NCBI GenBank assembly: GCA_014859075.1
Contig: JACUUW010000044.1
Coordinates: forward strand, 1 to 12,214
From: Desulforudis sp.
Lineage (GTDB): Bacteria > Bacillota > Desulfotomaculia > Desulfotomaculales > Desulforudaceae
Direction of reading: 5' to 3'
Length of the DNA stretch: 12,214 nt
Shown: positions 1 through 9,566 of the stretch, one piece after another
Layout: every line of letters starts with the position of its first letter
Position numbering within the stretch: the stretch's first letter is position 1
Program-made: the position numbers and the translations under genes
Notes under the pieces: model-generated
What the model was told of the DNA's origin: nothing
Database searches by the model: none
What the model saw: the letters and a program-made list of their open reading frames with translations, nothing else

Positions 1-642
1 GTCAACCGGGACGCCGTCCGCGGTGCCGATTTGGTGGCCAACCCGGGTTGTTACCCCACGGCCTCCGTCCTGGGATTGGCGCCGTTGCTGGCGGAAAACC
101 TGATTGACGCCAACGAAATCGTGATTGACGCCAAGTCCGGGGTTTCGGGCGCAGGGCGGGGTTTGTCATTGAAGACCCATTTCTCCGAAACCAGCGAGAA
201 TTTCCAGGCTTACGGCGTGGCCGCGCACCGGCACACGCCGGAGATCGAGGACCAGCTCGGGCGGTTGGCGGGCCGGGAGTTGACCGTGTCCTTCACGCCC
301 CACCTGGTACCCATGGTGCGGGGTATGCTGGTGACCATCTACGTGCGACCCGGGCGCCTGCCGGACGCGGAGGAGCTTTACGCCCTCTACGCCGAGTTCT
401 ACCGGGGCGAACCTTTTGTGCGGGTGCTTCCCCCTGGGGTGCTGCCCCAGACCAAGGCGGTGGCCGGCACGAACCACTGCGACCTCGCTCTGGTACCCGA
501 CACGCGCACCGGCCGGATCATTGTCCTTTCGGCCATTGACAACCTGGTGAAGGGTGCTTCCGGCCAGGCGGTACAGAATATGAACCTTATCTGTGATTTT
601 GATGAAACAACCGGGCTGGTTTTCCCCGGTTTGTATCCCTAG
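1..642 (+). CDS. argC: N-acetyl-gamma-glutamyl-phosphate reductase, C-terminal part
   Basis: NADPH-dependent reduction of N-acetylglutamyl-phosphate to N-acetylglutamate semialdehyde, in the cytoplasm. The gene is cut by the left window edge. The frame is open from base 1, and 213 codons remain of a family that is usually about 345 residues. The catalytic cysteine sits in NPGCYPT (Cys codon 49-51). It is followed by the conserved DAKSGVSGAGR stretch, the HRHTPEIE segment that supplies the active-site histidine region, and the C-terminal AIDNLVKGASGQAVQN signature. The internal TTG at 31 is only a reading-frame start and not the gene start, because ArgC-like sequence (NRDAVRGADLVANPG) continues upstream of it. 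It ends in TAG, directly upstream of argJ, whose ribosome binding site overlaps this stop codon. Identification is very secure; only the N-terminal NADP-binding domain is missing. Confidence 0.97.
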   Translation, partial: VNRDAVRGADLVANPGCYPTASVLGLAPLLAENLIDANEIVIDAKSGVSGAGRGLSLKTHFSETSENFQAYGVAAHRHTPEIEDQLGRLAGRELTVSFTPHLVPMVRGMLVTIYVRPGRLPDAEELYALYAEFYRGEPFVRVLPPGVLPQTKAVAGTNHCDLALVPDTRTGRIIVLSAIDNLVKGASGQAVQNMNLICDFDETTGLVFPGLYP

Positions 643-646
643 GAGG
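641..646 (+). promoter_or_regulatory. Shine-Dalgarno sequence of argJ
   Basis: AGGAGG overlaps the argC stop codon. It lies 7 bases before the GTG at 654 but only 1 base before the in-frame TTG at 648, so it favours 654 as the argJ start. Confidence 0.85.
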
Positions 647-653
647 GTTGGAC

Positions 654-1874
654 GTGACCGCTCCCTTTGATTGGCTGGATGACGGCGGAATAACGGCCCC
701 GAAGGGCTTTCAGGCCAGCGGACTGCACGCCGGGTTAAAGCGGAACCATAAGGACCTGGCGCTCGTTTTTTCGGAGGTGCCCGGCGCGGCCGCCGGGGTG
801 TTCACCACCAACAAGGTGAAGGGTGCGCCGCTTTTGGTGTCCATGCCCCGGGTGCGGGCGGGACTTCTGCAGGCTTTGATCGTGAACAGCGGCAACGCCA
901 ATACGTGCAACGGCGCGGCCGGGTTGGAAGACGCCCGGGCGATGGGCCGCCTGGCGGCCGAGGCCTTGAAAATACCGGAGAACCTGGTGCTGGTCGGGTC
1001 GACCGGCGTGATCGGGCGGCGGCTGCCGCTGGCGGAGATCGCGGCCGGTATACCGAAGGCCGTGGCGGAGCTGAGCCCGGCGGGCGGCATGGACGCCGCG
1101 GAGGCGATCATGACCACCGACACCGTTCCCAAACAGGCCGCCCTCCGGTTCGAACCCGGTAACGGCGAGCCGCCGGTGACCATCGGGGGGATCGCCAAGG
1201 GCTCGGGGATGATCCACCCGGACATGGCCACCATGCTGGCTTTCATCGTCACCGACGCGCAAATCGAAGCGCCGGCCCTGCAGGAAGCCCTGCGGGTTGC
1301 GGTGGACCGCTCCTTCCACATGATCAGCGTGGACGGAGACACGTCGACGAACGACATGGTGGTGGTGCTGGCCAACGGCCGTAGCGGGGGCGCCGCGCTT
1401 GACTCCGACACCGAACGGTTCGACCGTTTTCAGGAGGCGCTGACCGCCGTGTGCGCCCGGCTGGCCCGGATGATTGCCCGGGACGGGGAGGGGGCCACCC
1501 GGCTCCTGGAAGTCCGGGTGCAGGGAGCCCGAACCGAACGGGACGCCCGGCTGGCGGCCCGGGCCATCATCAGCTCGAGCCTTGTCAAGACCGCCGTTTT
1601 CGGCAACGACGCCAACTGGGGTCGGATCATCTGCGCCGCCGGCTACTCGGGCGCGTCCTTTGACCCCGACCGGTTCGACGTCTACCTGGGCGACCTGCTT
1701 GTGGCCAAAGACGGCGGGGGACTGGAATTTGACGAGGAACAGGCCGGCCGCATCCTGGCTCGGGATCCGGTGGTGGTGACGGTCGACTTTCGGGAAGGCG
1801 GCGGCGCGACCACCGCCTGGGGCTGCGACTTCTCCTACGACTACGTCCGGATCAACGCCAACTACCGGACGTAG
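654..1874 (+). CDS. argJ: Bifunctional glutamate N-acetyltransferase / ornithine acetyltransferase
   Basis: Transfers the acetyl group from N-acetylornithine to glutamate, closing the acetyl cycle. Bifunctional members also use acetyl-CoA to make N-acetylglutamate, so no argA or argE is needed. The protein has 406 residues from GTG 654, the normal family length. The autocleavage site is visible in HPDMATML: the precursor is expected to split between Ala192 and Thr193, making Thr193 the N-terminal nucleophile of the beta chain. Other family blocks are GVFTTNKVKGAP, NSGNANTCNG, GSTGVIGRRLP, KTAVFGNDANWGRI and the C-terminal YVRINANYRT. I chose the start from the AGGAGG at 641-646. It lies between argC and argB with minimal gaps and is evidently co-transcribed with them. 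Whether the enzyme is mono- or bifunctional cannot be proven from sequence; the absence of argE in the visible cluster does not decide it. Confidence 0.96.
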   Translation: MTAPFDWLDDGGITAPKGFQASGLHAGLKRNHKDLALVFSEVPGAAAGVFTTNKVKGAPLLVSMPRVRAGLLQALIVNSGNANTCNGAAGLEDARAMGRLAAEALKIPENLVLVGSTGVIGRRLPLAEIAAGIPKAVAELSPAGGMDAAEAIMTTDTVPKQAALRFEPGNGEPPVTIGGIAKGSGMIHPDMATMLAFIVTDAQIEAPALQEALRVAVDRSFHMISVDGDTSTNDMVVVLANGRSGGAALDSDTERFDRFQEALTAVCARLARMIARDGEGATRLLEVRVQGARTERDARLAARAIISSSLVKTAVFGNDANWGRIICAAGYSGASFDPDRFDVYLGDLLVAKDGGGLEFDEEQAGRILARDPVVVTVDFREGGGATTAWGCDFSYDYVRINANYRT

Positions 1875-1896
1875 GAGAAGTGGGAGGTGTGAAGTC

Positions 1897-1904
1897 GGAG
1901 GTGA
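1897..1904 (+). promoter_or_regulatory. Shine-Dalgarno sequence of argB
   Basis: GGAGGTGA is a full anti-SD match, 8 bases before GTG 1913. It lies inside the longer open frame that begins at GTG 1880, so it points to 1913 as the true start. The upstream candidates at 1880, 1889 and 1901 have poorly spaced sites. Confidence 0.8.
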
Positions 1905-1912
1905 GAAAATCG

Positions 1913-2803
1913 GTGACGCCTACGCCGGTTGAAAAGGCGGGCATCCTGGTGGAAGCCCTACCGTACATAAAACAGTTCTACGGAAAGATCGTAGTCATCA
2001 AGTACGGCGGCCACGCCATGGTCAGCTGTGAACTGAAAAAGGCCGTGATGAAGGACGTCGTGCTCATGAAATACGTGGGCATGCACCCGGTGCTCGTGCA
2101 CGGGGGCGGCCCGGACATCACCGGCATGCTGGAAAAACTGGGAAAACGGACCGACTTCGTCGGGGGCCTGCGGGTCACCGACCGGGAAACCATGGAGATC
2201 GTGGAAATGGTGCTGGTTGGCAAGGTCAACAAGGAAATCGTCGGGTTGATCAACCAGACCGGCGGCTACGCCATCGGCCTGTGCGGCAAGGACGCCGGCC
2301 TGTTCCAGGCGGCCAAGAAAATGCCCGAGGTCCGGGCGGCCGACGGCAGTTGGGAAAAGGTCGACATCGGTTTCGTGGGCGAGGTGTCCCGGGTGAACCC
2401 GGACATTATCAAAAACGTGATCAAAGAAGGGTACATCCCGGTCATCGCTCCGACCGCCGTCGGACCGGACGGGTGCAGCTACAACATCAACGCCGACTAC
2501 GTCGCCGGCAAGCTGGCCGCCGCGCTCACGGCCGAAAAATTGGTGCTCCTGACCGACGTCGAGGGAGTCCTGCGGCGGCAGGGGGACCTGGATTCGCGGC
2601 TGTCCAGGATCCGGGCGGACGAAACAGACGGCCTCATCAAGTCGGGCGTCATCACCGGCGGCATGATTCCGAAGATCCAGGCCTGTTTGGACGCCCTCGC
2701 GGGCGGCGTGAACCGCACTCACATCCTGGACGGTCGGGTGCCGCACGCCATCCTGCTCGAGGTTTTCACCGACGAAGGCATCGGCACCATGGTATTGCCG
2801 TGA
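1913..2803 (+). CDS. argB: Acetylglutamate kinase
   Basis: Phosphorylates N-acetylglutamate with ATP, the usual control step of the acetyl-cycle arginine pathway. From GTG 1913 the protein has 296 residues. Amino acid kinase family motifs are present: KYGGHAM near the N-terminus (phosphate-binding KxGG), VLVHGGGPDIT, INADYVAGKLAAAL (acetylglutamate binding), LLTDVEGVL, GVITGGMIPK and the C-terminal DEGIGTMVLP. The N-terminal segment EKAGILVEALPYIKQFYGK corresponds to the helix that links dimers into hexamers in arginine-inhibited kinases, so feedback inhibition by arginine is likely (family knowledge applied to this sequence). The open frame extends upstream to GTG 1880, but the best ribosome binding site and the usual family N-terminus both support 1913. 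The gene sits 38 bases after argJ and is followed by a repeat-containing gap before argD. Confidence 0.96.
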   Translation: MTPTPVEKAGILVEALPYIKQFYGKIVVIKYGGHAMVSCELKKAVMKDVVLMKYVGMHPVLVHGGGPDITGMLEKLGKRTDFVGGLRVTDRETMEIVEMVLVGKVNKEIVGLINQTGGYAIGLCGKDAGLFQAAKKMPEVRAADGSWEKVDIGFVGEVSRVNPDIIKNVIKEGYIPVIAPTAVGPDGCSYNINADYVAGKLAAALTAEKLVLLTDVEGVLRRQGDLDSRLSRIRADETDGLIKSGVITGGMIPKIQACLDALAGGVNRTHILDGRVPHAILLEVFTDEGIGTMVLP

Positions 2804-2830
2804 ATTCAGAATCCAGAATCCAGAATTCAG
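2803..2830 (+). repeat. Four tandem copies of a 7-bp unit, AATYCAG
   Basis: AATTCAG, AATCCAG, AATCCAG and AATTCAG run head to tail, beginning on the last base of the argB stop codon. The array lies in the widest gap between genes inside the arg cluster. No coding role is seen. Confidence 0.85.
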
Positions 2831-2871
2831 CATAAGCGGAAGAAGAAAGACTTTGGAAAAGGGGTCGAGAG

Positions 2872-2900
2872 AGTAAAAAGGTGCCAGGCACCATTTTACT
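2872..2900. repeat. 29-bp palindromic intergenic element
   Basis: The left arm AGTAAAAAGGTGCC and the right arm GGCACCATTTTACT are inverted copies with one mismatch in 14 pairs, around a single central base. The core GGTGCCAGGCACC resembles a short palindrome that I recall as common between genes in Firmicutes (REP-like), but I cannot check this here. As RNA it could form a strong hairpin upstream of argD. Only four T bases follow the GC-rich core and no further T tract follows the arms, so it is not a clear terminator. Confidence 0.8.
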
Positions 2901-2943
2901 TTCCCTGACTTTTGGAACGGGGTGGCTGGAGAGGAGAGATAAC

Positions 2944-4142
<1,199 letters not shown>

Positions 4143-4146
<4 letters not shown>

Positions 4147-5078
4147 GCTTGACGACGGTGAAAGGACGCGACTTTCTTTCCATCCTGGACTTTTCGTTAC
4201 GGGAACTCGGAGCCGTGTTCGGGCTGGCCCGGGATCTGAAAATGAAACTGAAGGCCGGTGAGGGATACCCCCTGTGCGCCGGTAAGACGCTGGCCATGAT
4301 CTTTCAGAAACCCTCGACCCGCACCCGGGTTTCTTTCGAAGTGGGCATGCACCAGCTCGGCGGGCACGCCCTGTACCTGAACGCCGGGGACCTGCAGCTG
4401 GGCCGCGGTGAGACGGTGGCCGACACGGCCCGCGTGCTGTCCCGCTATGTGGACGGCATCATGATCCGCACCTTCAAGCAGTCCGACGTGGAGGAACTGG
4501 CCCGCCACGCCGCGGTGCCGGTGATCAACGGCCTGACCGACTGGGAACACCCGTGCCAAATCATGGCCGACTTCCTGACCATCCTGGAGCACAAGGGCCG
4601 GCTGGAAGGGCTCAAGCTGGCGTACGTCGGGGACGGAAACAACGTTGCCCAGTCGCTGCTCCTGGGCGGGGCGCGGGTCGGGATGCGCGTCGCGATGGCC
4701 ACGCCCCCGGGATACGCGCCGAACCCGGAACTGGTCTACCGCGCCGCCGCCGAAGCGGTGGAGAGCGGTGGTGAAATCGAACTGACCAACGACCCGGTCG
4801 CCGCCGTGCGGGATGCCGACGTGGTGATGACCGACACCTGGGCCTCCATGGGCCGGGAGAACGAACACGACGCCCGGGTGGCGCTGTTCCGCCCGTACCA
4901 AGTGAACGAGGCGCTGGTGGCACACGCCCGCCCGGACTACATCTTTATGCACTGCCTGCCCGCCCACCGGGGCGAAGAGGTCGTGAACGCCGTCATGGAC
5001 GGCCCGCATAGCGTGATCTGGGACGAGGCCGAAAACCGGCTGCACGTCCAGAAAGCGCTCTTGGCGCTGCTGCTCTAA
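4143..5078 (+). CDS. argF: Ornithine carbamoyltransferase
   Basis: Condenses ornithine with carbamoyl phosphate to give citrulline. The protein has 311 residues, a normal family length. The carbamoyl-phosphate loop is STRTR at residues 58-62 within FQKPSTRTRVSFE. HPCQ is at 136-139. The ornithine-binding DTWASMG loop carries SMG at 235-237, and HCLP is at 270-273. These identify an ornithine enzyme: the SMG loop and HCLPAHRG argue against aspartate carbamoyltransferase, and no feature of acetylornithine carbamoyltransferase is seen. The ATG overlaps the last codons of argD, so the two are translationally coupled. carA and carB do not intervene here as they do in Bacillus, so carbamoyl phosphate must come from genes elsewhere. 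Confidence 0.96.
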
Positions 5079-5107
5079 AACATGGACCATCGGAAACCGA
5101 TTTGAGA

Positions 5108-5134
5108 GACATAAGGGACATAAGAGACATAAAG
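5108..5134 (+). repeat. Three tandem copies of a 9-bp unit, GACATAAGR-like
   Basis: GACATAAGG, GACATAAGA and GACATAAAG run head to tail in the short gap between argF and argG. Because 9 is a multiple of 3, the array reads as an Arg-Asp-Ile repeat in the argG frame and could mislead start calling. The repeat ends 21 bases before the argG ATG. Confidence 0.85.
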
Positions 5135-5155
5135 AAAAGGGAGACTTTGCGAGAA

Positions 5156-6358
5156 ATGGCCAAAGTGGTGCTTGCTTACTCCGGCGGACTGGATACATCC
5201 ATCACCATCCCCTGGCTCAAGGAAAACTACGGGTACGAGGTCATCGCGATGGTGGCCGACCTCGGCCAGGGGGAAGACTACGAAGAAATCCGGGCGAAAG
5301 CCCTGAAGAGCGGGGCTTCCGGAGTACACGTCCGCGACGTGAAGCAGGAGTTCATCAGAGACTTCATCTTCCCGCTGGTGCGTGCGGGGGCGGTTTACGA
5401 GGGCAAGTACCTCCTGGGCACCTCGGCGGCCCGGCCGCTGATCGCCAAGTGCCTGGTGGAGGTGGCCGAGGCCGAGGGCGCGGAGGCCATCGCCCACGGG
5501 GCCACCGGCAAGGGCAACGACCAGGTGCGGTTCGAGGTCGGTATCAAGGCCCTGAACCCGGGACTGAAAGTAATCGCGCCCTGGCGCGAGTGGCACATCC
5601 GCTCCCGCCAAGAGGCCATGGAGTACGCGGCGGCGCGCGACATTCCGGTGCCGGCCACCAAGGAGCGCCCGTTCAGCGTGGACCGGAACCTCTGGCACCT
5701 GAGCCACGAGGGGGGTCTCCTGGAGGATCCGGGGAACGCGCCTCCGGACAACCTCTACCTCACCGTCGTCCCGCCCGAATGCGCCCCTGACACCCCGCGG
5801 TTCGTCGAAATCGAGTTCGAGGAGGGGGTGCCGAAGCGGGTGGACGGCGTGGAACTAGACCCGGTCGGCCTGCTGGAGCGGCTGAACGCCGTCGGCGGCG
5901 CGAACGGGGTCGGGATTGCGGACATGGTGGAAAACCGCCTGATTGGAATGAAGTCGCGGGGCATATACGAAACCCCCGGGGGAACGATTATCATAGCCGC
6001 CCACCGGGAACTGGAACTTCTAACCCTGGACCGTAACACCCTGCACTTCAAGGACACGGCGGCCGTCCGGTACGCCGAGTTGGTCTACGACGGCCTCTGG
6101 TTCACCCCGCTCCGGGAGGCGCTGGACGCTTTCGTCGCCGTGACCCAGAAGACGGTTACCGGCCGGGTGCGGATGAAACTATATAAAGGGAACTGTGTCC
6201 CGGCGGGCATTTGGTCCCCCTACTCCCTGTACGACCAGGAACTGTCCACCTTCGAAAAGGACGACATCTACGACCAGCGGGACGCGGCGGGGTTCATCAA
6301 CTTGTTCGGACTGCCCGTGAAGATGCAGGCCCTGGTCCGGAAGCGGACCGGCGGCTAG
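5156..6358 (+). CDS. argG: Argininosuccinate synthase
   Basis: Joins citrulline and aspartate using ATP (to AMP and PPi) to form argininosuccinate. It has 400 residues from ATG 5156, matching the family. The N-terminal ATP-pyrophosphatase P-loop is AYSGGLDTS at residues 7-15. The citrulline/aspartate-binding segment HGATGKGNDQVRFE starts at residue 114. TSAARPLIAK and the C-terminal YSLYDQELSTF are also family blocks. The frame is open back to a TTG at 5102, but that extension encodes only the 9-bp repeat. MAKVVLAYSGG is the usual family start. A GGGAG at 5139-5143 lies about 12 bases upstream of the ATG, slightly far, so initiation may be weaker than for its neighbours. It is followed after 22 bases by argH. 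Confidence 0.96.
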   Translation: MAKVVLAYSGGLDTSITIPWLKENYGYEVIAMVADLGQGEDYEEIRAKALKSGASGVHVRDVKQEFIRDFIFPLVRAGAVYEGKYLLGTSAARPLIAKCLVEVAEAEGAEAIAHGATGKGNDQVRFEVGIKALNPGLKVIAPWREWHIRSRQEAMEYAAARDIPVPATKERPFSVDRNLWHLSHEGGLLEDPGNAPPDNLYLTVVPPECAPDTPRFVEIEFEEGVPKRVDGVELDPVGLLERLNAVGGANGVGIADMVENRLIGMKSRGIYETPGGTIIIAAHRELELLTLDRNTLHFKDTAAVRYAELVYDGLWFTPLREALDAFVAVTQKTVTGRVRMKLYKGNCVPAGIWSPYSLYDQELSTFEKDDIYDQRDAAGFINLFGLPVKMQALVRKRTGG

Positions 6359-6380
6359 AACAAACCAGGGAGGCGAGGCC

Positions 6381-7754
<1,374 letters not shown>

Positions 7755-7767
7755 TAGTGGTGGATTG

Positions 7768-8554
7768 ATGCGTTTCAATGATTTATCTGTGTCCGAAATA
7801 GAGGCATGCATAGAAAACAACCTTGTGGATTATTGTTTTGATTTGGCCCGGCGGTACAACAGTTTTTTGTTAAACGAGAGAGGCATAAGGGCCGTAAGAA
7901 CGGCGCCTCATTTTTGGGCCGATTTCATTCTCCAAGTTGATTGGGATGAACAGGACCTTCGCCAAAGCATTGGTTATGTTAAGAAACAAATGAAAAACGC
8001 CGACTATCCAGAGACCTGGTTAGTCGGCCCCCGGTCAAAGCCGGATTTTTTAGAGGACCTATTGGTCGCTAATGGTTTTAAGATTTGGGATCAATGGATA
8101 GGAATGGCCTTGGACTTAACTGATTTCAACGATAGCTTTTCAGGACCCGAAGGTCTAACCATTAGGATAGTTGATAGCATTACGACCCTTGGTACATGGG
8201 TTGCCATCGCCGGAGAAGGATTATTCGGTGGCAAAGAGGTAGACGTTAATCTTTTCGGAAATCTGCTTGGTAAGCCAAATGTAAGATACTATTTAGCATT
8301 TTTTCATAATAAACCCGTGGCGACATCAATGCTCTACCTATCTTCCGGCACAGCGGGGATATACATAGTATCAACCCTTACTGAATACCGGAAACTAGGT
8401 CGGAACACAGCTCACTCTTGCACCGCTACGTGATGCCTACAACCTGGGGTATCATATCGGTGTTATTCACGCTACTGAAATGGGAAGAAGAGTTTACAGA
8501 AGAATAGGCTTTAAGGAGTATTGTGTTTTCAATCTCCATAAACTGGACTGGTAA
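7768..8554 (+). pseudogene. Two-domain GNAT family N-acetyltransferase, frameshifted
   Basis: About 262 codons when repaired. Frame 1 runs from ATG 7768 to a TGA at 8431. Homologous sequence resumes one frame over at 8402 and continues to TAA 8552. Restoring the frame needs one base removed or two added at 8400/8401. The repaired reading gives YRKLG-x-GTQLTLAPLRDA, the acetyl-CoA pyrophosphate-binding loop (motif A, R/Q-x-x-G-x-G/A), then GYHIGVIHATEMG and VYRRIGF, a standard GNAT C-terminus. The N-terminal half (TWLVGPRSKPDFLEDLL, NGFKIWDQWIGMAL) matches the first domain of two-domain GNAT proteins that I recognise in general form. The substrate is unknown. Base composition is clearly AT-richer than the flanking arg genes, and the ribosome binding site (GTGGTGG) is weak, both consistent with recent acquisition. 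A sequencing error at one site would also explain the shift. Confidence 0.8.
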
Positions 8555-8759
8555 GACCATTCATCTTGATACCATTATTCCATTTCCAACTCCAGGCTGG
8601 AATCCGCCTGGTTCTAAATGCCCAACCTTTTTTGTGGTATGCTCCTTTTCGATGGCTGTTCACCCCTCGCTTCGCTTTTATGGCCTTATAGATAGACAAA
8701 GACAAGCAACATTTGGTTCATTTTTTTAACCACAACGGTTTCGGATTTGTCAGACGGCG
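8555..8759. other. AT-rich non-coding stretch after the GNAT pseudogene
   Basis: It shares the AT-rich composition of the GNAT gene and so probably arrived with it. The only structure I see is a 6-bp inverted repeat, CCAGGC (8592-8597) and GCCTGG (8606-8611), with an 8-base loop. A run of T bases begins about 17 bases later, too far for a convincing terminator. A short open frame at 8523-8729 is not credible as a gene. Confidence 0.5.
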
Positions 8760-8818
8760 GACAGGGGGACGGTTCTCTTGTCTGGGTGTGGGTGAGACAA
8801 GAGAACCGTCCCCCTGTC
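8760..8818. repeat. Perfect 24-bp inverted repeat pair of a dispersed palindromic family
   Basis: The left arm is 8760-8783 and the right arm 8795-8818, separated by an 11-base spacer. The right arm contains GACAAGAGAACCGTCCCC, and the left arm is its exact reverse complement over all 24 bases. RNA from either strand would form a long hairpin. A third copy lies at 8838-8864, and related copies occur at 11171-11263. The form resembles REP-type elements moved by REP-associated tyrosine transposases. No transposase gene is in the window, so that link is inference. Confidence 0.85.
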
Positions 8819-8837
8819 TTTCCCCCTGTCTTCGGTG

Positions 8838-8864
8838 AGACAAGAGAACCGTCCCCCCCCTGTC
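8838..8864 (+). repeat. Third copy of the GACAAGAGAACCGTCCCC repeat
   Basis: Same orientation as the 8795-8818 arm, with the C run expanded by three bases (eight C in place of five) before CTGTC. It ends 11 bases before the argH 3'-end remnant, so the repeat cluster abuts the remnant's broken edge. Confidence 0.85.
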
Positions 8865-8875
8865 TTCCCCGGATC

Positions 8876-8969
8876 GAACACTGTCTCGCCGCCCGTCGGG
8901 TGCGGCGGCCCGGCTCCTGAAACGGTGCGCGCCGCCATCGCCCGTGCCCGGGAACGCCTGACCCCATGA
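8876..8969 (+). pseudogene. Remnant of a second argininosuccinate lyase 3' end
   Basis: This stretch aligns with the last 29 codons of the intact argH (7665-7754). By hand, 65 of 85 aligned bases match, and the copy lacks two bases near 8903. It reads EHCLAARRV in one frame, then GGPAPETVRAAIARARERLTP and TGA after the gap; the intact gene has ENCLAARKV and GGPAPATVRDAITRARARL. Of the 20 mismatches, 12 are at third codon positions. This implies the source was a working argH that diverged under selection, rather than a recent duplicate that decayed. No similarity is seen upstream of 8876, where the repeat cluster begins. It has no start codon or ribosome binding site and is not a gene. Confidence 0.8.
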
Positions 8970-9003
8970 ATGAAAACACCGCCGGCTAGGGAGGATAACA
9001 GCC

Positions 9004-9010
9004 GGAGGTG
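9004..9010 (+). promoter_or_regulatory. Shine-Dalgarno sequence of the CotF-like gene
   Basis: GGAGGTG lies 5 bases before ATG 9016, a strong site that fixes the start. A second GGGAGG lies a little further upstream, at 8989-8994. I see no confident promoter between 8970 and 9000. Confidence 0.75.
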
Positions 9011-9015
9011 TTTTT

Positions 9016-9492
9016 ATGGTCAAGCTCACCCAGAAAGAAAGACTGCTCCTGGAGGACCAAAAAAAGCATGAGGAAGTCTGCATCCAGAAGTACACCAACT
9101 ACGCCGGGCAGGCCCAGGACCCCGAACTGAAGCAGTTGTTCAAAGACTACGCGGCCCAAGAACAGCAGCATTGGAACACCATCAACCAGATGCTGAACGG
9201 CCAGGTCCCCAACTTGCAAGGTCAGCAGAATCAGCGGAATACGCAAGCCGCTGCCGGTCAGGTGTCGCAGGCCGCCCTACAGGGCACGATGGCGGATCAG
9301 AACGACGCCGCGCTCTGCAACGACCTGCTGATGACTGAAAAATACGTCTCCGGCACTTACGACACCGCCATTTTTGAATTCACCGACACCAACATGCGCC
9401 AGGCGTTGAACCATATCCAGAAAGAGGAACAGCAGCACGGGGAAGGTATTTTCAAGTACATGCAGAGCCGGGGTATGTATAAACCCAAGTAG
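9016..9492 (+). CDS. CotF-family spore coat protein with ferritin-like fold
   Basis: 158 residues, soluble, with no signal peptide. It is a predicted four-helix protein rich in Gln and acidic residues. Two similar halves are joined by a Q/N-rich linker at about residues 60-95. The sequence matches the Coat_F (spore coat protein CotF) type common in Clostridia, which belongs to the ferritin-like superfamily. The first half has Glu19 and the ExxH pair Glu49/His52 (EQQH). The second half has Glu108 and Glu138/His141 (EQQH again). The E-to-ExxH spacing is 30 residues in both halves, the arrangement that binds two metals in ferritin-like proteins. The likely role is as a coat or spore-associated component in the mother cell; metal binding or oxidase activity is an inference. 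It is followed by a strong terminator and so seems to be a single-gene unit, independent of the arg operon. Confidence 0.85.
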   Translation: MVKLTQKERLLLEDQKKHEEVCIQKYTNYAGQAQDPELKQLFKDYAAQEQQHWNTINQMLNGQVPNLQGQQNQRNTQAAAGQVSQAALQGTMADQNDAALCNDLLMTEKYVSGTYDTAIFEFTDTNMRQALNHIQKEEQQHGEGIFKYMQSRGMYKPK

Positions 9493-9517
9493 CCGTATCT
9501 CAGGTTCTCTGGTACTA

Positions 9518-9566
9518 TTAAGGAAGGCGGGCTTGCTTGATCAAGTTCGCCTTCCTTAACTTTTTT
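9518..9566 (+). terminator. Rho-independent terminator after the CotF-like gene
   Basis: The left arm 9518-9535 pairs with 9542-9559 through 18 base pairs (outer 12 perfect, TTAAGGAAGGCG with CGCCTTCCTTAA; two G-U pairs inside) around a 6-base loop. One C and then six T bases follow (9561-9566). It lies 25 bases after the coat gene stop and separates it from the downstream lipoprotein gene. Confidence 0.92.

Noticed and set aside
2881..2943. argD start at GTG 2881, inside the palindrome
   Set aside because: The extension encodes repeat-derived sequence and has no ribosome binding site, while GTG 2944 has AGGAG at the right distance and gives the normal ArgD length.
5102..5155. argG start at TTG 5102, giving an 18-residue extension
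   Set aside because: The extension is the 9-bp repeat; ATG 5156 gives the family N-terminus MAKVVLAYSGG.
8523..8729. Short plus-strand open frame of 68 codons
   Set aside because: It starts inside the GNAT coding tail in another frame, lacks a ribosome binding site and has no recognisable content.
8760..8864. Possible CRISPR array from three related repeats
   Set aside because: The copies are in mixed orientation, spacers are short (11 and 19 bases) and unequal, and the units are themselves palindromic halves; no cas gene is present.
8686..9098. Minus-strand open frames across the repeat cluster, with peptides like DGSLVSP and GRFSCLT
   Set aside because: They are translations of the GACAAGAGAACCGTCCCC repeats and the argH remnant, with no ribosome binding site or family match; the same peptide fragments appear in the second repeat cluster.
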